Below the pieces are notes generated by a model. The model was not told the DNA's origin, did not search any database, and was given only the letters and a program-made list of their open reading frames with translations. From contig NZ_LMVL02000001.1 in assembly GCF_001541345.2 (NCBI RefSeq), forward strand, positions 992,001 to 1,056,000: DNA of 64,000 bases, read 5' to 3'. The position numbers and the translations under genes are program-made. Shown here one piece after another: positions 9,179-18,672 of this stretch (within the stretch, counting starts at the first letter, position 1; every line of letters starts with the position of its first letter). Source of the DNA: Gillisella vitis. GTDB taxonomy: Bacteria; Pseudomonadota; Alphaproteobacteria; Rhizobiales; Rhizobiaceae.

Positions 9179-10219
9179 TTAACAGCGTGGCGGCGCGATG
9201 CTGCCACGCAGGATCAGGCGACATCCCAGCTCCAGCCGATGGGCGGGGCGCAGCGGATCGATGGAAACCAGCCGCTGCTCGATCAGGCTGAGGGCCGCAG
9301 CGCCAAGCCTTGCGCTGGGCAGTTGAATGGTTGAAAGCGGCGGACTGCTGAACTCGCCGGGCAGGATGTCGTCGCAGCCCAGCACCGATATGTCGTCGGG
9401 TACTTTGATGCCTGCCTTGGCGAGGGTTTTCAGACAGCCAAGCGCCAGATTATCGGCGGCACAAAAAATCGCGGTGGCTTGTTTCAGCGAAGGGTCGCGG
9501 GTCAATAATTCGCGCAACACCCTTTCGCCCTCGGCTGGCTCGTAGCTCTCGGCCTCGACAACCATGTCGATAGGTGCTTGTAGCCCGGCGGCCAGAAAGG
9601 CATCGACATACCCGTCGTAACGGCGGCGGATGGTGGTGCGGCCCGGCCATGTCACATGCAGAATGCGGCGGTGGCCGAGTGCCAGAAGGTGCTCAATGGC
9701 CTGGCGCGCGCCGAACCGGTTTCCGGCGGTGACCGTATCGATCCGCATCGACGGATCTTCGCCGTTGATGATCACAGACGGTATCGCCAATTGCGCCAGC
9801 GCGCGGATAAATTCCGGTCGGTCGTCATTGATGATGACGATGCCATCGACTTTTTCGGCAACGGCAATCCGCTTTACCTCAGCGGCGTCGATCCGGTTGC
9901 CCGGCGTGACGCAAGGAACGATGCGGATCGCCCGACGCTCGCATTCCTCGCGAAGTCCATTCATCACGGTCCAACTGACCAGATTGAGATCGCTTTGCGG
10001 GGCAGCGTCGCCTGCAACCGCCAGAAGAATGCATCGCAGCGTGGCAATGGTCGCCTTGTTGCGGCGTTTCTCCAGATAGCCCAGCCGTTGGGCCGACGCG
10101 ATCACCCGGTCGCGCACTTCAGCCGTCAGCGGCGCAGTGCCGTTTAACGCATGCGAGGCGGTGCTGATCGAGACGCTGGCGTCCAGCGCCACGTTTTTAA
10201 GGCTGATCTTTGCTGTCAC
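9179..10219 (-). CDS. LacI family transcriptional regulator
   Basis: 346 residues: an N-terminal LacI helix-turn-helix and hinge (about 4-55, with LKNVALDASVSISTASHAL and the following HTH end), then a periplasmic-binding-protein-like effector domain. It converges on the pectin operon and is the only regulator in the locus, so it most likely senses a pectin breakdown product and controls the divergent promoters at 829-1018. That role is inferred from position. AT boxes upstream of both target genes are candidate operators. Confidence 0.9.
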   Translation of the reverse strand: MTAKISLKNVALDASVSISTASHALNGTAPLTAEVRDRVIASAQRLGYLEKRRNKATIATLRCILLAVAGDAAPQSDLNLVSWTVMNGLREECERRAIRIVPCVTPGNRIDAAEVKRIAVAEKVDGIVIINDDRPEFIRALAQLAIPSVIINGEDPSMRIDTVTAGNRFGARQAIEHLLALGHRRILHVTWPGRTTIRRRYDGYVDAFLAAGLQAPIDMVVEAESYEPAEGERVLRELLTRDPSLKQATAIFCAADNLALGCLKTLAKAGIKVPDDISVLGCDDILPGEFSSPPLSTIQLPSARLGAAALSLIEQRLVSIDPLRPAHRLELGCRLILRGSIAPPRC

Positions 10220-10277
10220 GCTTTATCCTCAAACACGCGTGGATATAAACGCAGCATAATCCAGCAGAGCCGATAGG

Positions 10278-11420
10278 TCACGACCCGATACGACGCCGTT
10301 CGCGGCTCAAATCGAAGATCTGGATGCCATCCCTTGGGCGGCCGCGGTTGCGCCATTTCGGATGTTTCAGCGTATAGGTGGCGTCGTCGTAACCAGCCTG
10401 CCAATGTTCATTGATGGAGGCGCGCGAAAATTCATAGTCCATCGAATGGGTGGCGTGGGCGGCGCGCCGGTGAATAAGGTGGACGATGGTGACGTCATAT
10501 TCTTGACCGACGGAGCGCAGCAGCTTGGCATCCTCGTCATCGCGAAATTCCGGCGGAAGCTTGTCCAGCAGGCGTTTCGCGGCCCGGCGGATCACCTGCT
10601 TGCGGGCAAATTCGTCAGTATTCATCCGGGTTCGGCTGGAAAAGCGGATTTCCTTGGTGCGGCTCTCCACCTCGAACTGGTCCTTTGGCATGTCGCCGCG
10701 GGCGCTGAACAGATCGACCTGGAAAATATCCAGGTCCCGCTGGCTTTCATTGGTTTCCAGCACATGCTGCAAGGGTGTGTTCGACACCAGGCCGCCATCC
10801 CAATAAAACCGGCCATCGATTTCAACCGGTGGGAAACCGGGCGGCAGCGCGCCGGAAGCGGCGATATGGCGGGCATCAAGCTTGGTGTGGCGGTTGTCGA
10901 AATAGGCGAAATTACCGGAGAGAACGTCCACGGCACCCAGGCTGAGACGTGTCGTGCCGTCATTCAGCAATTTGAAATCGATCAGATTGTTTAGCGTCTT
11001 TATCAGCGGTTCGGTGTCATAAACGCTGACGCGATAATCGGGATTGAGCAACACTTGCTGCGGCGTGGGCAGGCGCGGTGAAAAGAAACCGGGAATGCCA
11101 AACATCATGCCGGTCAGCGCCGAGAGATCGTTGGTGGTGCGTCGTGAAGCGGTGTCTTGATCGCCAAGGTTGAAATTCAGCTGCGAAGATACCATGTCCC
11201 AGAAGGCGCGCAGGTTTTCCACCCGTTTTTCCCTGGGGCTTCCGGCAATCAGCGCCGAATTGATCGATCCGATGGAAATGCCAGCCAACCAATCCGGATC
11301 GACATCATGGACGTGAAGGGCCTCATAAGCACCAGCCTGGTAAGCACCCAATGCCCCTCCACCCTGAAAGACAAAAATACGATCGGTGGCGGCATTGGAC
11401 TCGGACGACAGCATCGGCAT
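10278..11420 (-). CDS. Patatin-like phospholipase with DUF3734 C-terminus
   Basis: A predicted lipid acyl hydrolase of 380 residues. It has the oxyanion glycine-rich loop GGGALGAYQAG (about 20-30), the nucleophile elbow GISIG with Ser49, and the catalytic DGG with Asp208, so the Ser-Asp dyad is intact. The C-terminal third (RFSSRTRMNTDEFARKQ onwards, with HLIHRR) matches what is known of DUF3734 extensions in rhizobial patatins. No signal peptide is seen, so action at the cytoplasmic membrane face is likely. It is monocistronic, between lacI and adhP on the same strand. Confidence 0.88.
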   Translation of the reverse strand: MPMLSSESNAATDRIFVFQGGGALGAYQAGAYEALHVHDVDPDWLAGISIGSINSALIAGSPREKRVENLRAFWDMVSSQLNFNLGDQDTASRRTTNDLSALTGMMFGIPGFFSPRLPTPQQVLLNPDYRVSVYDTEPLIKTLNNLIDFKLLNDGTTRLSLGAVDVLSGNFAYFDNRHTKLDARHIAASGALPPGFPPVEIDGRFYWDGGLVSNTPLQHVLETNESQRDLDIFQVDLFSARGDMPKDQFEVESRTKEIRFSSRTRMNTDEFARKQVIRRAAKRLLDKLPPEFRDDEDAKLLRSVGQEYDVTIVHLIHRRAAHATHSMDYEFSRASINEHWQAGYDDATYTLKHPKWRNRGRPRDGIQIFDLSRERRRIGS

Positions 11421-11532
11421 TCACCATGGATTATTGCATCGCAATGAAGATAGCCGCTTTTCCGCGCTATTCCAGTATCTTGCCGCCTCACTTATCGTTT
11501 ATGGCGAAATAATTTGCTTTGCATCATCCATG

Positions 11533-11563
11533 AGATCCGTGCGCCGGTAAGGCGCACGGATCT
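11533..11563. terminator. Strong 13-bp hairpin downstream of adhP
   Basis: A perfect stem, AGATCCGTGCGCC (11533-11545) with GGCGCACGGATCT (11551-11563), and a 5-base loop, starting 10 bases past the adhP stop. The T-rich stretch lies on the plus-strand side (GGTTATTTTT), so on the minus strand it precedes the stem instead of following it. It may act as a 3'-end stabiliser of adhP mRNA or as a terminator for antisense transcription. Confidence 0.55.
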
Positions 11564-11572
11564 GGTTATTTT

Positions 11573-12601
11573 TCAGGCGGCCAGATCGAGCACGATCCGT
11601 CCGTCGATCTTGCCTTCGCGCATGCGGTCAAAAATCGCATTGATATTTTCCAGCTTATCCCAGGAGAAATGGGCGGCAACTTTGCCTTCACCGGCAAATT
11701 GCAGCGATTCCTCAAGATCCTGCCGCGTGCCGACAATCGAGCCACGCACGGTGATGCGCTTCAGCACGGTTTCGAATACCGGCAGCGAGATGAAGCCCGG
11801 CGGCAGACCGACCAGCGCCATTGTGCCCTTGGAGCGTAGGAAGCCATAGGCCTGTTCCATGGCTTTTGGGGAAACGGCTGTCACCAGCGCGCCGTGGACG
11901 CCGCCGGTGGCTTTCTGCACCTGCTCGATAGCGTCGGCTGCCCGGCCATTGACGACCACATCGGCCCCCAGCTTCTTGGCCAGTTCCAGTTTGTCATCGA
12001 AAATATCGGCGGCAACCACATGCATGCCCATGGCCTTGGCATATTGCACAGCCATATGGCCAAGCCCGCCAATGCCTGAAATCACCACCCATTCGCCAGG
12101 CCGCACTTCGGTTTCCTTCAGACCCTTATAGACGGTGACGCCGGCGCAGAGAATGGGCGCGGCGGCGCCGAATTCCAGGTTGTCAGGCAGGCGGCCAACA
12201 TAATCGGGATCGGCGAGGCCGTATTGGGCAAAGGTGCCGTTAACCGAATAGCCGGTATTCTGCTGGCTGCCGCAGAGCGTTTCCCAGCCGGTGCGGCAGG
12301 GGTTGCAGCAGCCGCAGGCCGTATGCAGCCAGGGAACGCCAATCCGATCGCCTTCCTTGATCCGGGTGACACCCGCGCCAAGTTTGGCGACAAAGCCGAC
12401 GCCTTCGTGGCCGGGAATGAACGGTGGGTTGGGCTTGACCGGCCAATCGCCGCTGATGGCGTGCAGGTCGGTATGGCAAACGCCGGTCGCCGCATATTTG
12501 ACCAGGATCTGGCCTGGACCGGGTTCGGGGATCGGCATTTCCTCAATGGTCAGCGGCTTGCCGAATTCGCGTGCAACAGCGGCTTTCATCATCGATGCCA
12601 T
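11573..12601 (-). CDS. adhP: Zinc-dependent alcohol dehydrogenase (AdhP-like)
   Basis: Medium-chain NAD-dependent dehydrogenase of 342 residues interconverting primary alcohols and aldehydes. Catalytic zinc ligands Cys42 and His65 (GHEGVG) and the structural zinc cysteines Cys96, Cys99, Cys102 and Cys110 are all present, followed by a Rossmann motif GIGGLGHMAVQYAK. The ATG at 12601 is chosen because it follows GGAGGAAATC and gives the family length; an upstream ATG would add 18 residues without a comparable ribosome site. It is probably a single-gene unit. Confidence 0.9.
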   Translation of the reverse strand: MASMMKAAVAREFGKPLTIEEMPIPEPGPGQILVKYAATGVCHTDLHAISGDWPVKPNPPFIPGHEGVGFVAKLGAGVTRIKEGDRIGVPWLHTACGCCNPCRTGWETLCGSQQNTGYSVNGTFAQYGLADPDYVGRLPDNLEFGAAAPILCAGVTVYKGLKETEVRPGEWVVISGIGGLGHMAVQYAKAMGMHVVAADIFDDKLELAKKLGADVVVNGRAADAIEQVQKATGGVHGALVTAVSPKAMEQAYGFLRSKGTMALVGLPPGFISLPVFETVLKRITVRGSIVGTRQDLEESLQFAGEGKVAAHFSWDKLENINAIFDRMREGKIDGRIVLDLAA

Positions 12602-12742
12602 GATTTCCTCCATAGAAATTGATGTTTTAAAATTCAACATCGTGTCCCGGCTCATGCTGAGACTATGGAGGACCCTAGTGCAGGGCGGGGCGATTGCTTT
12701 TGATTGATATCAATCCGCCCCGCTTTGTTGTGGCAGGTATTC

Positions 12743-13618
12743 CTACGCCAGGTTCTTTTTCAGAAAGGCCACGGTGCGTGACCACGCGAGGTCTGCGGCC
12801 TCCTTGTTATAGCGGGCCGCCGACGTGTCATTGTTGAAGGCATGGTTGACGCCGTCATAGACAAAGATTTCAGCTTGCTTGCCATTGGCCTCAAGCGCCT
12901 TGCGATAGGCATCGATCCCGGCATTGATGCGCTCATCGAGGCCAGCGTAATGTAGCATCAAGGGTGCATTGATGGCTGGCACCTGATCGGCGGGCGGCTG
13001 GGCGCCATAATAGGCGACACCCGCCCCAAGCTGCGGTGAGGCAATAGCCAACCGGTTGACCATGCCGCCGCCCCAGCAAAAGCCGATGGCACCGATCTTG
13101 CCGTTGACGCCCTTGACGGCCGCGAGATAGGCGCGGCTGGCCTCGGCATTGTTGACCGTACTACCCAGATCGAGCGTGGTGAACATGTCGCGGGCCTTGT
13201 CCTCGTCTTCCGGTGTTCCACCCTTTGGCGACAGAAAATCGGGGGCCAGCGTAATAAAGCCTTCCAGCGCCAGCCGACGGGTCACATCCTGGATATGTGG
13301 ATTGAGGCCTCGGTTCTCGTGGATGACGATCACGCCGGGCAGGGCGGCCTTGGCGTCCTTAGGGGACACCAGATAGCCTTTCATCTCGCCGCCCGCGCCG
13401 GGATAGGTGACCATTGACGCGGTCAACCGCTCATCGTTTTCAGGTGTCAGCGCGGCATTGGCCTTGTTGGCTGCCAGCATTGGCATGATGGCTGCGGCAG
13501 CGGCACCGGAGCCGGCAAGCTTCGTGAGCTTTTCCATGAAGCCGCGTCGGTCGAGGCTGAGATGCGTGTATTCATCATAGGCGTTGATCATCGCCTGGGT
13601 AATGGCTGGTTTTTCCAT
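12743..13618 (-). CDS. Dienelactone hydrolase-like protein with twin-arginine signal
   Basis: 291-residue alpha/beta hydrolase. The nucleophile is a cysteine in GFCWGG (Cys181), and Asp228 and His259 (NHAFNN) complete a Cys-Asp-His triad as in dienelactone hydrolase; HENRGL around 100-105 carries the usual glutamate. The N-terminus has DRRGFMEKL at 23-31 followed by a hydrophobic Ala-rich stretch, a good Tat signal preceded by a 22-residue leader, so the enzyme is probably exported folded. Of two adjacent ATGs (13621, 13618), the second has better spacing to GGAGG. The substrate is unknown; neighbours do not indicate an aromatic pathway. Confidence 0.85.
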   Translation of the reverse strand: MEKPAITQAMINAYDEYTHLSLDRRGFMEKLTKLAGSGAAAAAIMPMLAANKANAALTPENDERLTASMVTYPGAGGEMKGYLVSPKDAKAALPGVIVIHENRGLNPHIQDVTRRLALEGFITLAPDFLSPKGGTPEDEDKARDMFTTLDLGSTVNNAEASRAYLAAVKGVNGKIGAIGFCWGGGMVNRLAIASPQLGAGVAYYGAQPPADQVPAINAPLMLHYAGLDERINAGIDAYRKALEANGKQAEIFVYDGVNHAFNNDTSAARYNKEAADLAWSRTVAFLKKNLA

Positions 13619-13653
13619 CATGTCCTCCACAAGGTTGTCCAGTCCAAGACATA

Positions 13654-13703
13654 GAAAACCCGAACCGCCATCCAATGTCTCTTGGAGGTCAATCCGGGTT
13701 TTC
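13654..13703 (-). terminator. Candidate guaB terminator
   Basis: On the minus strand GAAAACCCG pairs with CGGGTTTTC around a long loop that can itself fold (TCCA with TGGA), and the right arm ends in TTTTC. It lies 30 bases after the guaB stop. The long loop makes this a modest call. Confidence 0.4.
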
Positions 13704-13732
13704 ATCAACACTTATGCGTTACTGGACCGTTT

Positions 13733-15223
13733 TTATGCAGCGCCCGGATAGTTGGGGCTCTCACGGGTGATGGTGACGCCGTGCGGGTGGCTTTCGCGCA
13801 GGCCCGCACCGGAAATCCGCACGAAGGTCGCCTTTTCCTGGAAATCCTTGATGTCCTTGCCGCCGACATAGCCCATGGCGGCCTTGAGGCCACCCGCCAG
13901 CTGGTGCAGCACGGCAGAGACCGGACCTTTATAAGGCACCTGGCCTTCGATGCCTTCCGGCACCAGCTTCAGCGTATCGCGCACTTCCGCCTGGAAATAG
14001 CGGTCCGCAGAGCCGCGCGCCATGGCACCGACCGAGCCCATACCGCGATAGGCCTTGAAAGAACGGCCCTGATAGAGAAACACTTCGCCGGGGCTTTCAT
14101 CCGTGCCGGCCAGCAGCGAACCTACCATGACGGCGGAGGCACCGGCGGCAATTGCCTTGGCCAGATCGCCGGAGAATTTCACGCCGCCATCGGCGATCAC
14201 AGGAATGTCCAGCTTATGGGCTGCTTCGACGGCTGCCATGATGGCCGCCAGCTGCGGTACGCCGACGCCTGCGACGATACGAGTCGTGCAGATCGAGCCG
14301 GGGCCGATACCGACCTTGACGCCATCGGCACCTGCATCGATCAGGGCGCGGGTGCCATCGCCGGTCGCAACATTGCCGGCAATGATCCGAACCGAGTTCG
14401 ACATTTTCTTCACAGCGGTCACGGCGTCTAGCACCCGCTGCGAATGGCCGTGGGCGGTATCGACGACGATCACGTCGACACCGGCCTCGATCAACCGTTC
14501 GGCCCGCTCGCGCCCGTCATCGCCAGTGGAAATGGCGGCGGCGACCCGTAGGCGACCTTGAAAATCCTTGGCGGCATGCGGGTTGAGCTGCGACTTTTCG
14601 ATATCCTTGACGGTGATCAGGCCAACGCAGCGGCCTTCATTATCCACCACCAGCAGCTTTTCGATCCGATGGCTATGCAGAAGACGCTTGGCTTCCTGCT
14701 GCTCGACGCCATCCTTGACGGTGATCAGGTTGTCGCGGGTCATCAATTCATGGATCTTCTGGGAATGATCCGAGGCAAAGCGCACATCGCGATTGGTGAG
14801 AATGCCGACCAGGCGACCAGGACGGCCACCGTTTTCGACCACTGGAATACCGGAAATACCGTGGGCCTTCATAAGGCCGAGTGCTTCGGCCAGCGTCGCA
14901 TCCGGATGGATGGTGACGGGATTGATCACCATGCCGCTTTCGAATTTCTTGACCTGGCGAACCTCTTCGGCCTGTTCGGTCGGTGTCAAATTGCGGTGGA
15001 TAACCCCAAGGCCGCCAGCCTGTGCCATGGCAATCGCCAACCGGCTCTCGGTGACCGTATCCATGGCGGAAGACAGGATGGGGAGCGAAAGATCGATATC
15101 CTTGGCGATCCGGGTGGAGATATTCGTCTGGCCCGGCATGACTTCCGAATGTCCGGGCTGGAGGAGAACATCGTCAAAGGTAAGCGCTTCTGCGCCGGTT
15201 GCCGAAATTACGATCCGTGCCAT
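13733..15223 (-). CDS. guaB: Inosine-5'-monophosphate dehydrogenase
   Basis: Oxidises IMP to XMP with NAD, the committed step of guanine nucleotide synthesis. The 496-residue protein has the N-terminal barrel start ([15 protein letters not shown]), two CBS domains inserted at about 95-215 ([33 protein letters not shown]), the catalytic-cysteine loop [15 protein letters not shown], and the glycine-rich phosphate loops. The ATG at 15223 is chosen because it starts the conserved [10 protein letters not shown] and follows AAGGATATT; longer frames upstream have no family support. It appears monocistronic, with a possible terminator at 13654-13703. Confidence 0.97.
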   Translation of the reverse strand: MARIVISATGAEALTFDDVLLQPGHSEVMPGQTNISTRIAKDIDLSLPILSSAMDTVTESRLAIAMAQAGGLGVIHRNLTPTEQAEEVRQVKKFESGMVINPVTIHPDATLAEALGLMKAHGISGIPVVENGGRPGRLVGILTNRDVRFASDHSQKIHELMTRDNLITVKDGVEQQEAKRLLHSHRIEKLLVVDNEGRCVGLITVKDIEKSQLNPHAAKDFQGRLRVAAAISTGDDGRERAERLIEAGVDVIVVDTAHGHSQRVLDAVTAVKKMSNSVRIIAGNVATGDGTRALIDAGADGVKVGIGPGSICTTRIVAGVGVPQLAAIMAAVEAAHKLDIPVIADGGVKFSGDLAKAIAAGASAVMVGSLLAGTDESPGEVFLYQGRSFKAYRGMGSVGAMARGSADRYFQAEVRDTLKLVPEGIEGQVPYKGPVSAVLHQLAGGLKAAMGYVGGKDIKDFQEKATFVRISGAGLRESHPHGVTITRESPNYPGAA

Positions 15224-15387
15224 GCCAATATCCTTCATATGAATAGGCAGAGTCCTCCAGAAAAGCGATTTTCCTCTGGATTCCTTTGCATGTAATGCTT
15301 GGAGGTTGGCGAGGGCTGGTAACACGTTCATGACAGGAAGGGAATAGCAAAAGCATGGATTGTGGATGACGTCGGTCATCCCCCTTT

Positions 15388-16311
15388 TTAAACATCCTGC
15401 CTCTGTTGCGAGGGCGTCGATTTCTCCCGCGCGCTGGCGGCAAGACCATCGGCAAGCGCTTCCATATCGGCTTGGCGGGCGCTGGATCGCCGCCAGATCA
15501 GGCCGATTTCGCGGTAGGGTGGGGGATCGGTGAAGGGAATGATGCGGATCTTGTTGCGGCTGGTTTCGGTCTCTATCGCCATTTCGGGGATCAACGTCAT
15601 GCCCATGTCATGGGACACCATCTGGAGCAGTGTCGCCATCGATGTTGCGCCGAAATTGACCATGCTGCGCCGGCTGGCGGTTTTGCAGACGGCCAGCGCC
15701 TGGTCGCGCAGGCAATGGCCTTCCTCCAGCAGCAGCAACCGATCGGTATCTACGTCCGCTTCCACCAGAGGTGACAGAAGCACGGCGTCGTCATTACGGG
15801 CCACGGCCATGAAAAACCGATCGACCAGCAGGCTGCGGCAGACCAGAGCGTCCGCATCCACCGGCAGCGCCGCGACGACCGCATCCAATTTACCATCATT
15901 GAGGTCGGACAGCAGCCGGTCGGTGACTGCTTCTTTGAGCTCAATCTCGATCAGAGGATGATTTTGCCGCAAGTAAGGCACCATACGCGGCACCATATAA
16001 GGGGCGACGGTGGGAATGATGCCGATCCGCACCAGGCCTTCCAACATACCGCCATTGTTGCGCGCGGCCTGTTTCAGCCGGTCTATTCCCGCCAGGACCT
16101 CGCGCACATGCGCCAGGATTTCCAGCCCCTTGGTGGTCAGGATCGTGTTGGCGCGCGTGCGCTCGATCAGCATCACGCCCAGATGTTTTTCCATCTCCAT
16201 GATCTGCGCCGAAAGCGCGGGTTGGCTGACATGGACGAGATCGGCAGCCCGGCCGAAATGCAGTGTGCTGGCAAGCGCATCGAAGTAGCGCATTTGACGA
16301 ATCGTTAGCAT
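15388..16311 (-). CDS. oxyR: Hydrogen peroxide-sensing LysR regulator OxyR
   Basis: LysR-type activator of 307 residues. The N-terminal winged helix-turn-helix ([19 protein letters not shown]) is followed by the effector domain containing [12 protein letters not shown]. Cys200 and Cys209 align with the peroxide-reactive Cys199 and Cys208 of E. coli OxyR, so redox sensing should be intact. No catalase gene is adjacent, unlike many relatives, so targets lie elsewhere. A palindromic region just upstream (16319-16356) is a probable autoregulatory site. Confidence 0.9.
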   Translation of the reverse strand: MLTIRQMRYFDALASTLHFGRAADLVHVSQPALSAQIMEMEKHLGVMLIERTRANTILTTKGLEILAHVREVLAGIDRLKQAARNNGGMLEGLVRIGIIPTVAPYMVPRMVPYLRQNHPLIEIELKEAVTDRLLSDLNDGKLDAVVAALPVDADALVCRSLLVDRFFMAVARNDDAVLLSPLVEADVDTDRLLLLEEGHCLRDQALAVCKTASRRSMVNFGATSMATLLQMVSHDMGMTLIPEMAIETETSRNKIRIIPFTDPPPYREIGLIWRRSSARQADMEALADGLAASAREKSTPSQQRQDV

Positions 16312-16318
16312 GATAGGA

Positions 16319-16356
16319 TTTCCAAATCGTAATTCAAAATAAATACGATTGGAAAT
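16319..16356. promoter_or_regulatory. Palindromic candidate OxyR autoregulatory site
   Basis: An inverted repeat, TTTCCAAATCGTA against TACGATTGGAAA (one extra base in the left arm), is centred about 25 bases upstream of the oxyR start. The inner arms ATCGTA and TACGAT fit a LysR-type dyad. Binding by OxyR is inference from position. Confidence 0.45.
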
Positions 16357-16446
16357 TATGATCCGTCAATGGAACACTACAGTCATTGAGACGAAACATT
16401 GTTTTAAAATTAATTTTGACGAAGACCGCCTTCCAAGGAGGACGCC

Positions 16447-16621
16447 ATGATGAATTTCTCGGAGAATAACGACCACAGTCGGCATTCAGGTGCCTGGATC
16501 GATCATCGGGCGTCAACTGGCGTATTTCAAACTGGTACATCCAGACGATGAAGCAGGTATTCATGCTGCCTTAAGGCAGCTTCCAAGCTTCGAAGCAGAT
16601 ACGATCCAGCATCGCCGCTGA
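16447..16621 (+). pseudogene. Small gene broken by a single-base shift in a GGG run
   Basis: A very good ribosome site (AAGGAGGACGCC) precedes two ATGs at 16447. The frame runs 34 codons to a TGA at 16549-16551. The product contains AWIDHR, resembling the VWIDHRKA start of a small rhizobial host-attachment/eRF1-like family (recalled, not searched). If one G is removed from the GGG at 16508-16510, the frame continues as HRRQLAYFKLVHPDDEAG and onward to a TGA at 16619-16621, giving 57 residues. A strong hairpin with T residues follows at 16648. This looks like a recently disrupted small gene, or a sequencing error. Confidence 0.5.
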
Positions 16622-16647
16622 AAACCCTACACGTATCTGTTTCGAAA

Positions 16648-16694
16648 AGGGGCGTCAGAAGCCGTTTTGATACGGTTTCTGACCCCCTGTTTTA
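16648..16694 (+). terminator. Strong imperfect hairpin with T-rich tail
   Basis: Bases 16649-16665 pair with 16672-16688 in a stem of about 16 pairs with one mismatch and a TTTGAT loop, followed by GTTTTAT. The fold fits a rho-independent terminator for the disrupted small gene at 16447-16621, 27 bases upstream. Confidence 0.65.
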
Positions 16695-16795
16695 TATGGG
16701 TTTACTACTTTGCATTAATCAAAACTGAACACCCTTCCAATAGAGCCGTTACCTGTGGTCCACATGATGTGGAAATTATCCTGGGACAGGACGGA

Positions 16796-17440
16796 ATGGT
16801 GACGGCGATGAAAATGCCGAATGAAAGCTCGCGAATCAATCCACGCAAGCAGCCAAAACAGAAGCGCAGTATTCAGCGTGTCGAAAATATTCTGAGTTCG
16901 GCTGAGTTTCTTATTATCAAGCATGGTGTTTCACAATTGCGCATGACGGATATTGCCGCGAATGCTGGCGTACCTGTGGGCTCCGTCTACCAATTCTTTC
17001 CGCAGAAAGCGGCTGTGCTTAAAGCCATCATGGACGTGCGCCTGACCAGCCTGGCCGAAGATATTACCATGCGGTTAACGGATGTGCGCGACGAAGCGGA
17101 TGCGCGCGCCCGTTTGGTCGATCTGATCGAAAGCGGTGCGCGTCTGCATCGTGACAATCCGCTGTGTCGGGAGTTCTGGATCGCAATGTCGACCGATCCC
17201 GATCTCGGCGCGCTGCAATACAAGGCTCAGGAAGACATTGGCGCGTTGGCGATGAGATGGCTGGGGCCATTTGCCGATGGTGGGGATGGGCAGGGCAAAC
17301 ACAATCGTTTCCTGCTGGTTGCGGTCTTGAGCGGAGCAGTTTTCCGCGCCATCGCCGAAAAGCATGAGCGCGCTTGGGCAATGTTGGACGAGTGGAAAAA
17401 CGCCGCGTGCGCTATGCTGTTTCAACCCGCGCAAAAGTGA
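16796..17440 (+). CDS. TetR family transcriptional regulator
   Basis: 214 residues from the ATG at 16796, which follows an AGGACGGA-like ribosome site. The N-terminal helix-turn-helix is clear (RMTDIAANAGVPVGSVYQFF, about 49-68) and the C-terminal ligand domain is variable, as usual. The basic leader RKQPKQKRS precedes the DNA-binding domain. It converges with the LysR gene downstream. No efflux or metabolic target gene is adjacent, so its regulon cannot be read from context. An in-frame extension upstream to about 16667 exists, but it overlaps the hairpin and has no ribosome site. Confidence 0.85.
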   Translation: MVTAMKMPNESSRINPRKQPKQKRSIQRVENILSSAEFLIIKHGVSQLRMTDIAANAGVPVGSVYQFFPQKAAVLKAIMDVRLTSLAEDITMRLTDVRDEADARARLVDLIESGARLHRDNPLCREFWIAMSTDPDLGALQYKAQEDIGALAMRWLGPFADGGDGQGKHNRFLLVAVLSGAVFRAIAEKHERAWAMLDEWKNAACAMLFQPAQK

Positions 17441-17492
17441 TTGCGACAGGTTCTGAGGCAATATGAACGGTGGTTTTCAATGAATCTTCGTA

Positions 17493-18446
17493 TTACCAGC
17501 CGGGGATCATATGTCCCGCTCGCAGGCGCGGATAGTAACGGGAAAAGGTTTTGGTTTCCCCATCCATATCGTCTTCGATGGCCGTTGGATTGATATTGTC
17601 GAGACAGGCGGCGATATGGTCGGTAATGGCGTTCATCAGCGAGGGCGACATGCCGGGGCGTTTCATGATGCCGATCTGCACGGGCGGCAGCGGCGGAAAG
17701 CCATCTGCCTGACCCAGCACCTTCATGCCGGTCCGCAGCGCTGATTCTGGCAGCACCGACACCGCCATGCCAGCCAGCACTGCCGCTGCAACGACGGTCG
17801 ATGACCAGCTGGTGAACAGGATCTGATAGTCACGCCCGTCGGCATCGAGCGCTGAACATGCCAACTGCCGCCAATTGCAATCGCGCCGTCCAACCGCAAG
17901 CGGTACGGGCGCATCGTCGCGCAGGGGGTGGTTGGCCGAAGCCACCCAGCAAAGTGGTTCGGTGCGCATCACATCGGATTGTCTGGCCGCCGGGTTATGG
18001 GTCACAAGCGCGATGTCCAGCTCACCTCTCGCCATTTTGTCGGCCAGGTCGGTGGAGGGTTCGCAGACGATGTAAAGCTCGACATTGGGATGCGTTTTGG
18101 CAAATCGGCCAATAATTTCAGGCATGTAACGGTCGGCATAGTCATCTGGAGTCCCGATCCGCAACGTGCCTTCCAGCCGGTTATCGTCGAAAGCGGCAAT
18201 CGCTTCGCTGTTCAGGCGGACGATCCGCCGTGCATAGTTCAGCAGCTTTTCGCCTTCCGCCGTCAGCCGGTTGCCACGCCCGTCCTTGATGAACAATTGC
18301 TTGCCGATCCGTTCTTCCAGACGGCGCATCTGCATGGAAACGGCTGATTGGGTCTTGAAGACCCGCCCTGCCGCCTTGGTAAAGCTACCGGTGTCGACAA
18401 TAGCGATGAAGGTTTGCAACTGGTCAGTATCAAGAGGTGCGGACAT
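17493..18446 (-). CDS. LysR family transcriptional regulator (LrhA-like)
   Basis: A LysR-type regulator of about 317 residues. The DNA-binding domain LQTFIAIVDTGSFTKAAGRV with TQSAVSMQMRRLEE is of the LrhA/HexA type, which in other bacteria controls motility or surface traits. The effector domain includes TPDDYADRYMPEIIGRF. The ATG at 18446 begins the conserved region; an ATG at 18455 or a longer form from 18491 is possible. It diverges from a DUF1127 gene at 18673, a frequent arrangement for regulator and target, but the target is not proven. Confidence 0.88.
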   Translation of the reverse strand: MSAPLDTDQLQTFIAIVDTGSFTKAAGRVFKTQSAVSMQMRRLEERIGKQLFIKDGRGNRLTAEGEKLLNYARRIVRLNSEAIAAFDDNRLEGTLRIGTPDDYADRYMPEIIGRFAKTHPNVELYIVCEPSTDLADKMARGELDIALVTHNPAARQSDVMRTEPLCWVASANHPLRDDAPVPLAVGRRDCNWRQLACSALDADGRDYQILFTSWSSTVVAAAVLAGMAVSVLPESALRTGMKVLGQADGFPPLPPVQIGIMKRPGMSPSLMNAITDHIAACLDNINPTAIEDDMDGETKTFSRYYPRLRAGHMIPGW

Positions 18447-18672
18447 GGCGGCCATTCCATCAGTTGGATTGATGATTACCATTAGAAACATTCACTGGAC
18501 TGATCAATAGAAATTCGGCAAATCTCAAACTGCAAAATGTCAATCGACGCCACGAGTGACCAATTGATGTTCAGTTGTCGCGGTGTCCTCCAACCCCTTC
18601 ACGGCGTCCCTCCGGCTTGGTTTCCCAAGCGCGGCCGCCCCTTCTCGTGCCGAATTTGAAAGGACTATTGTC

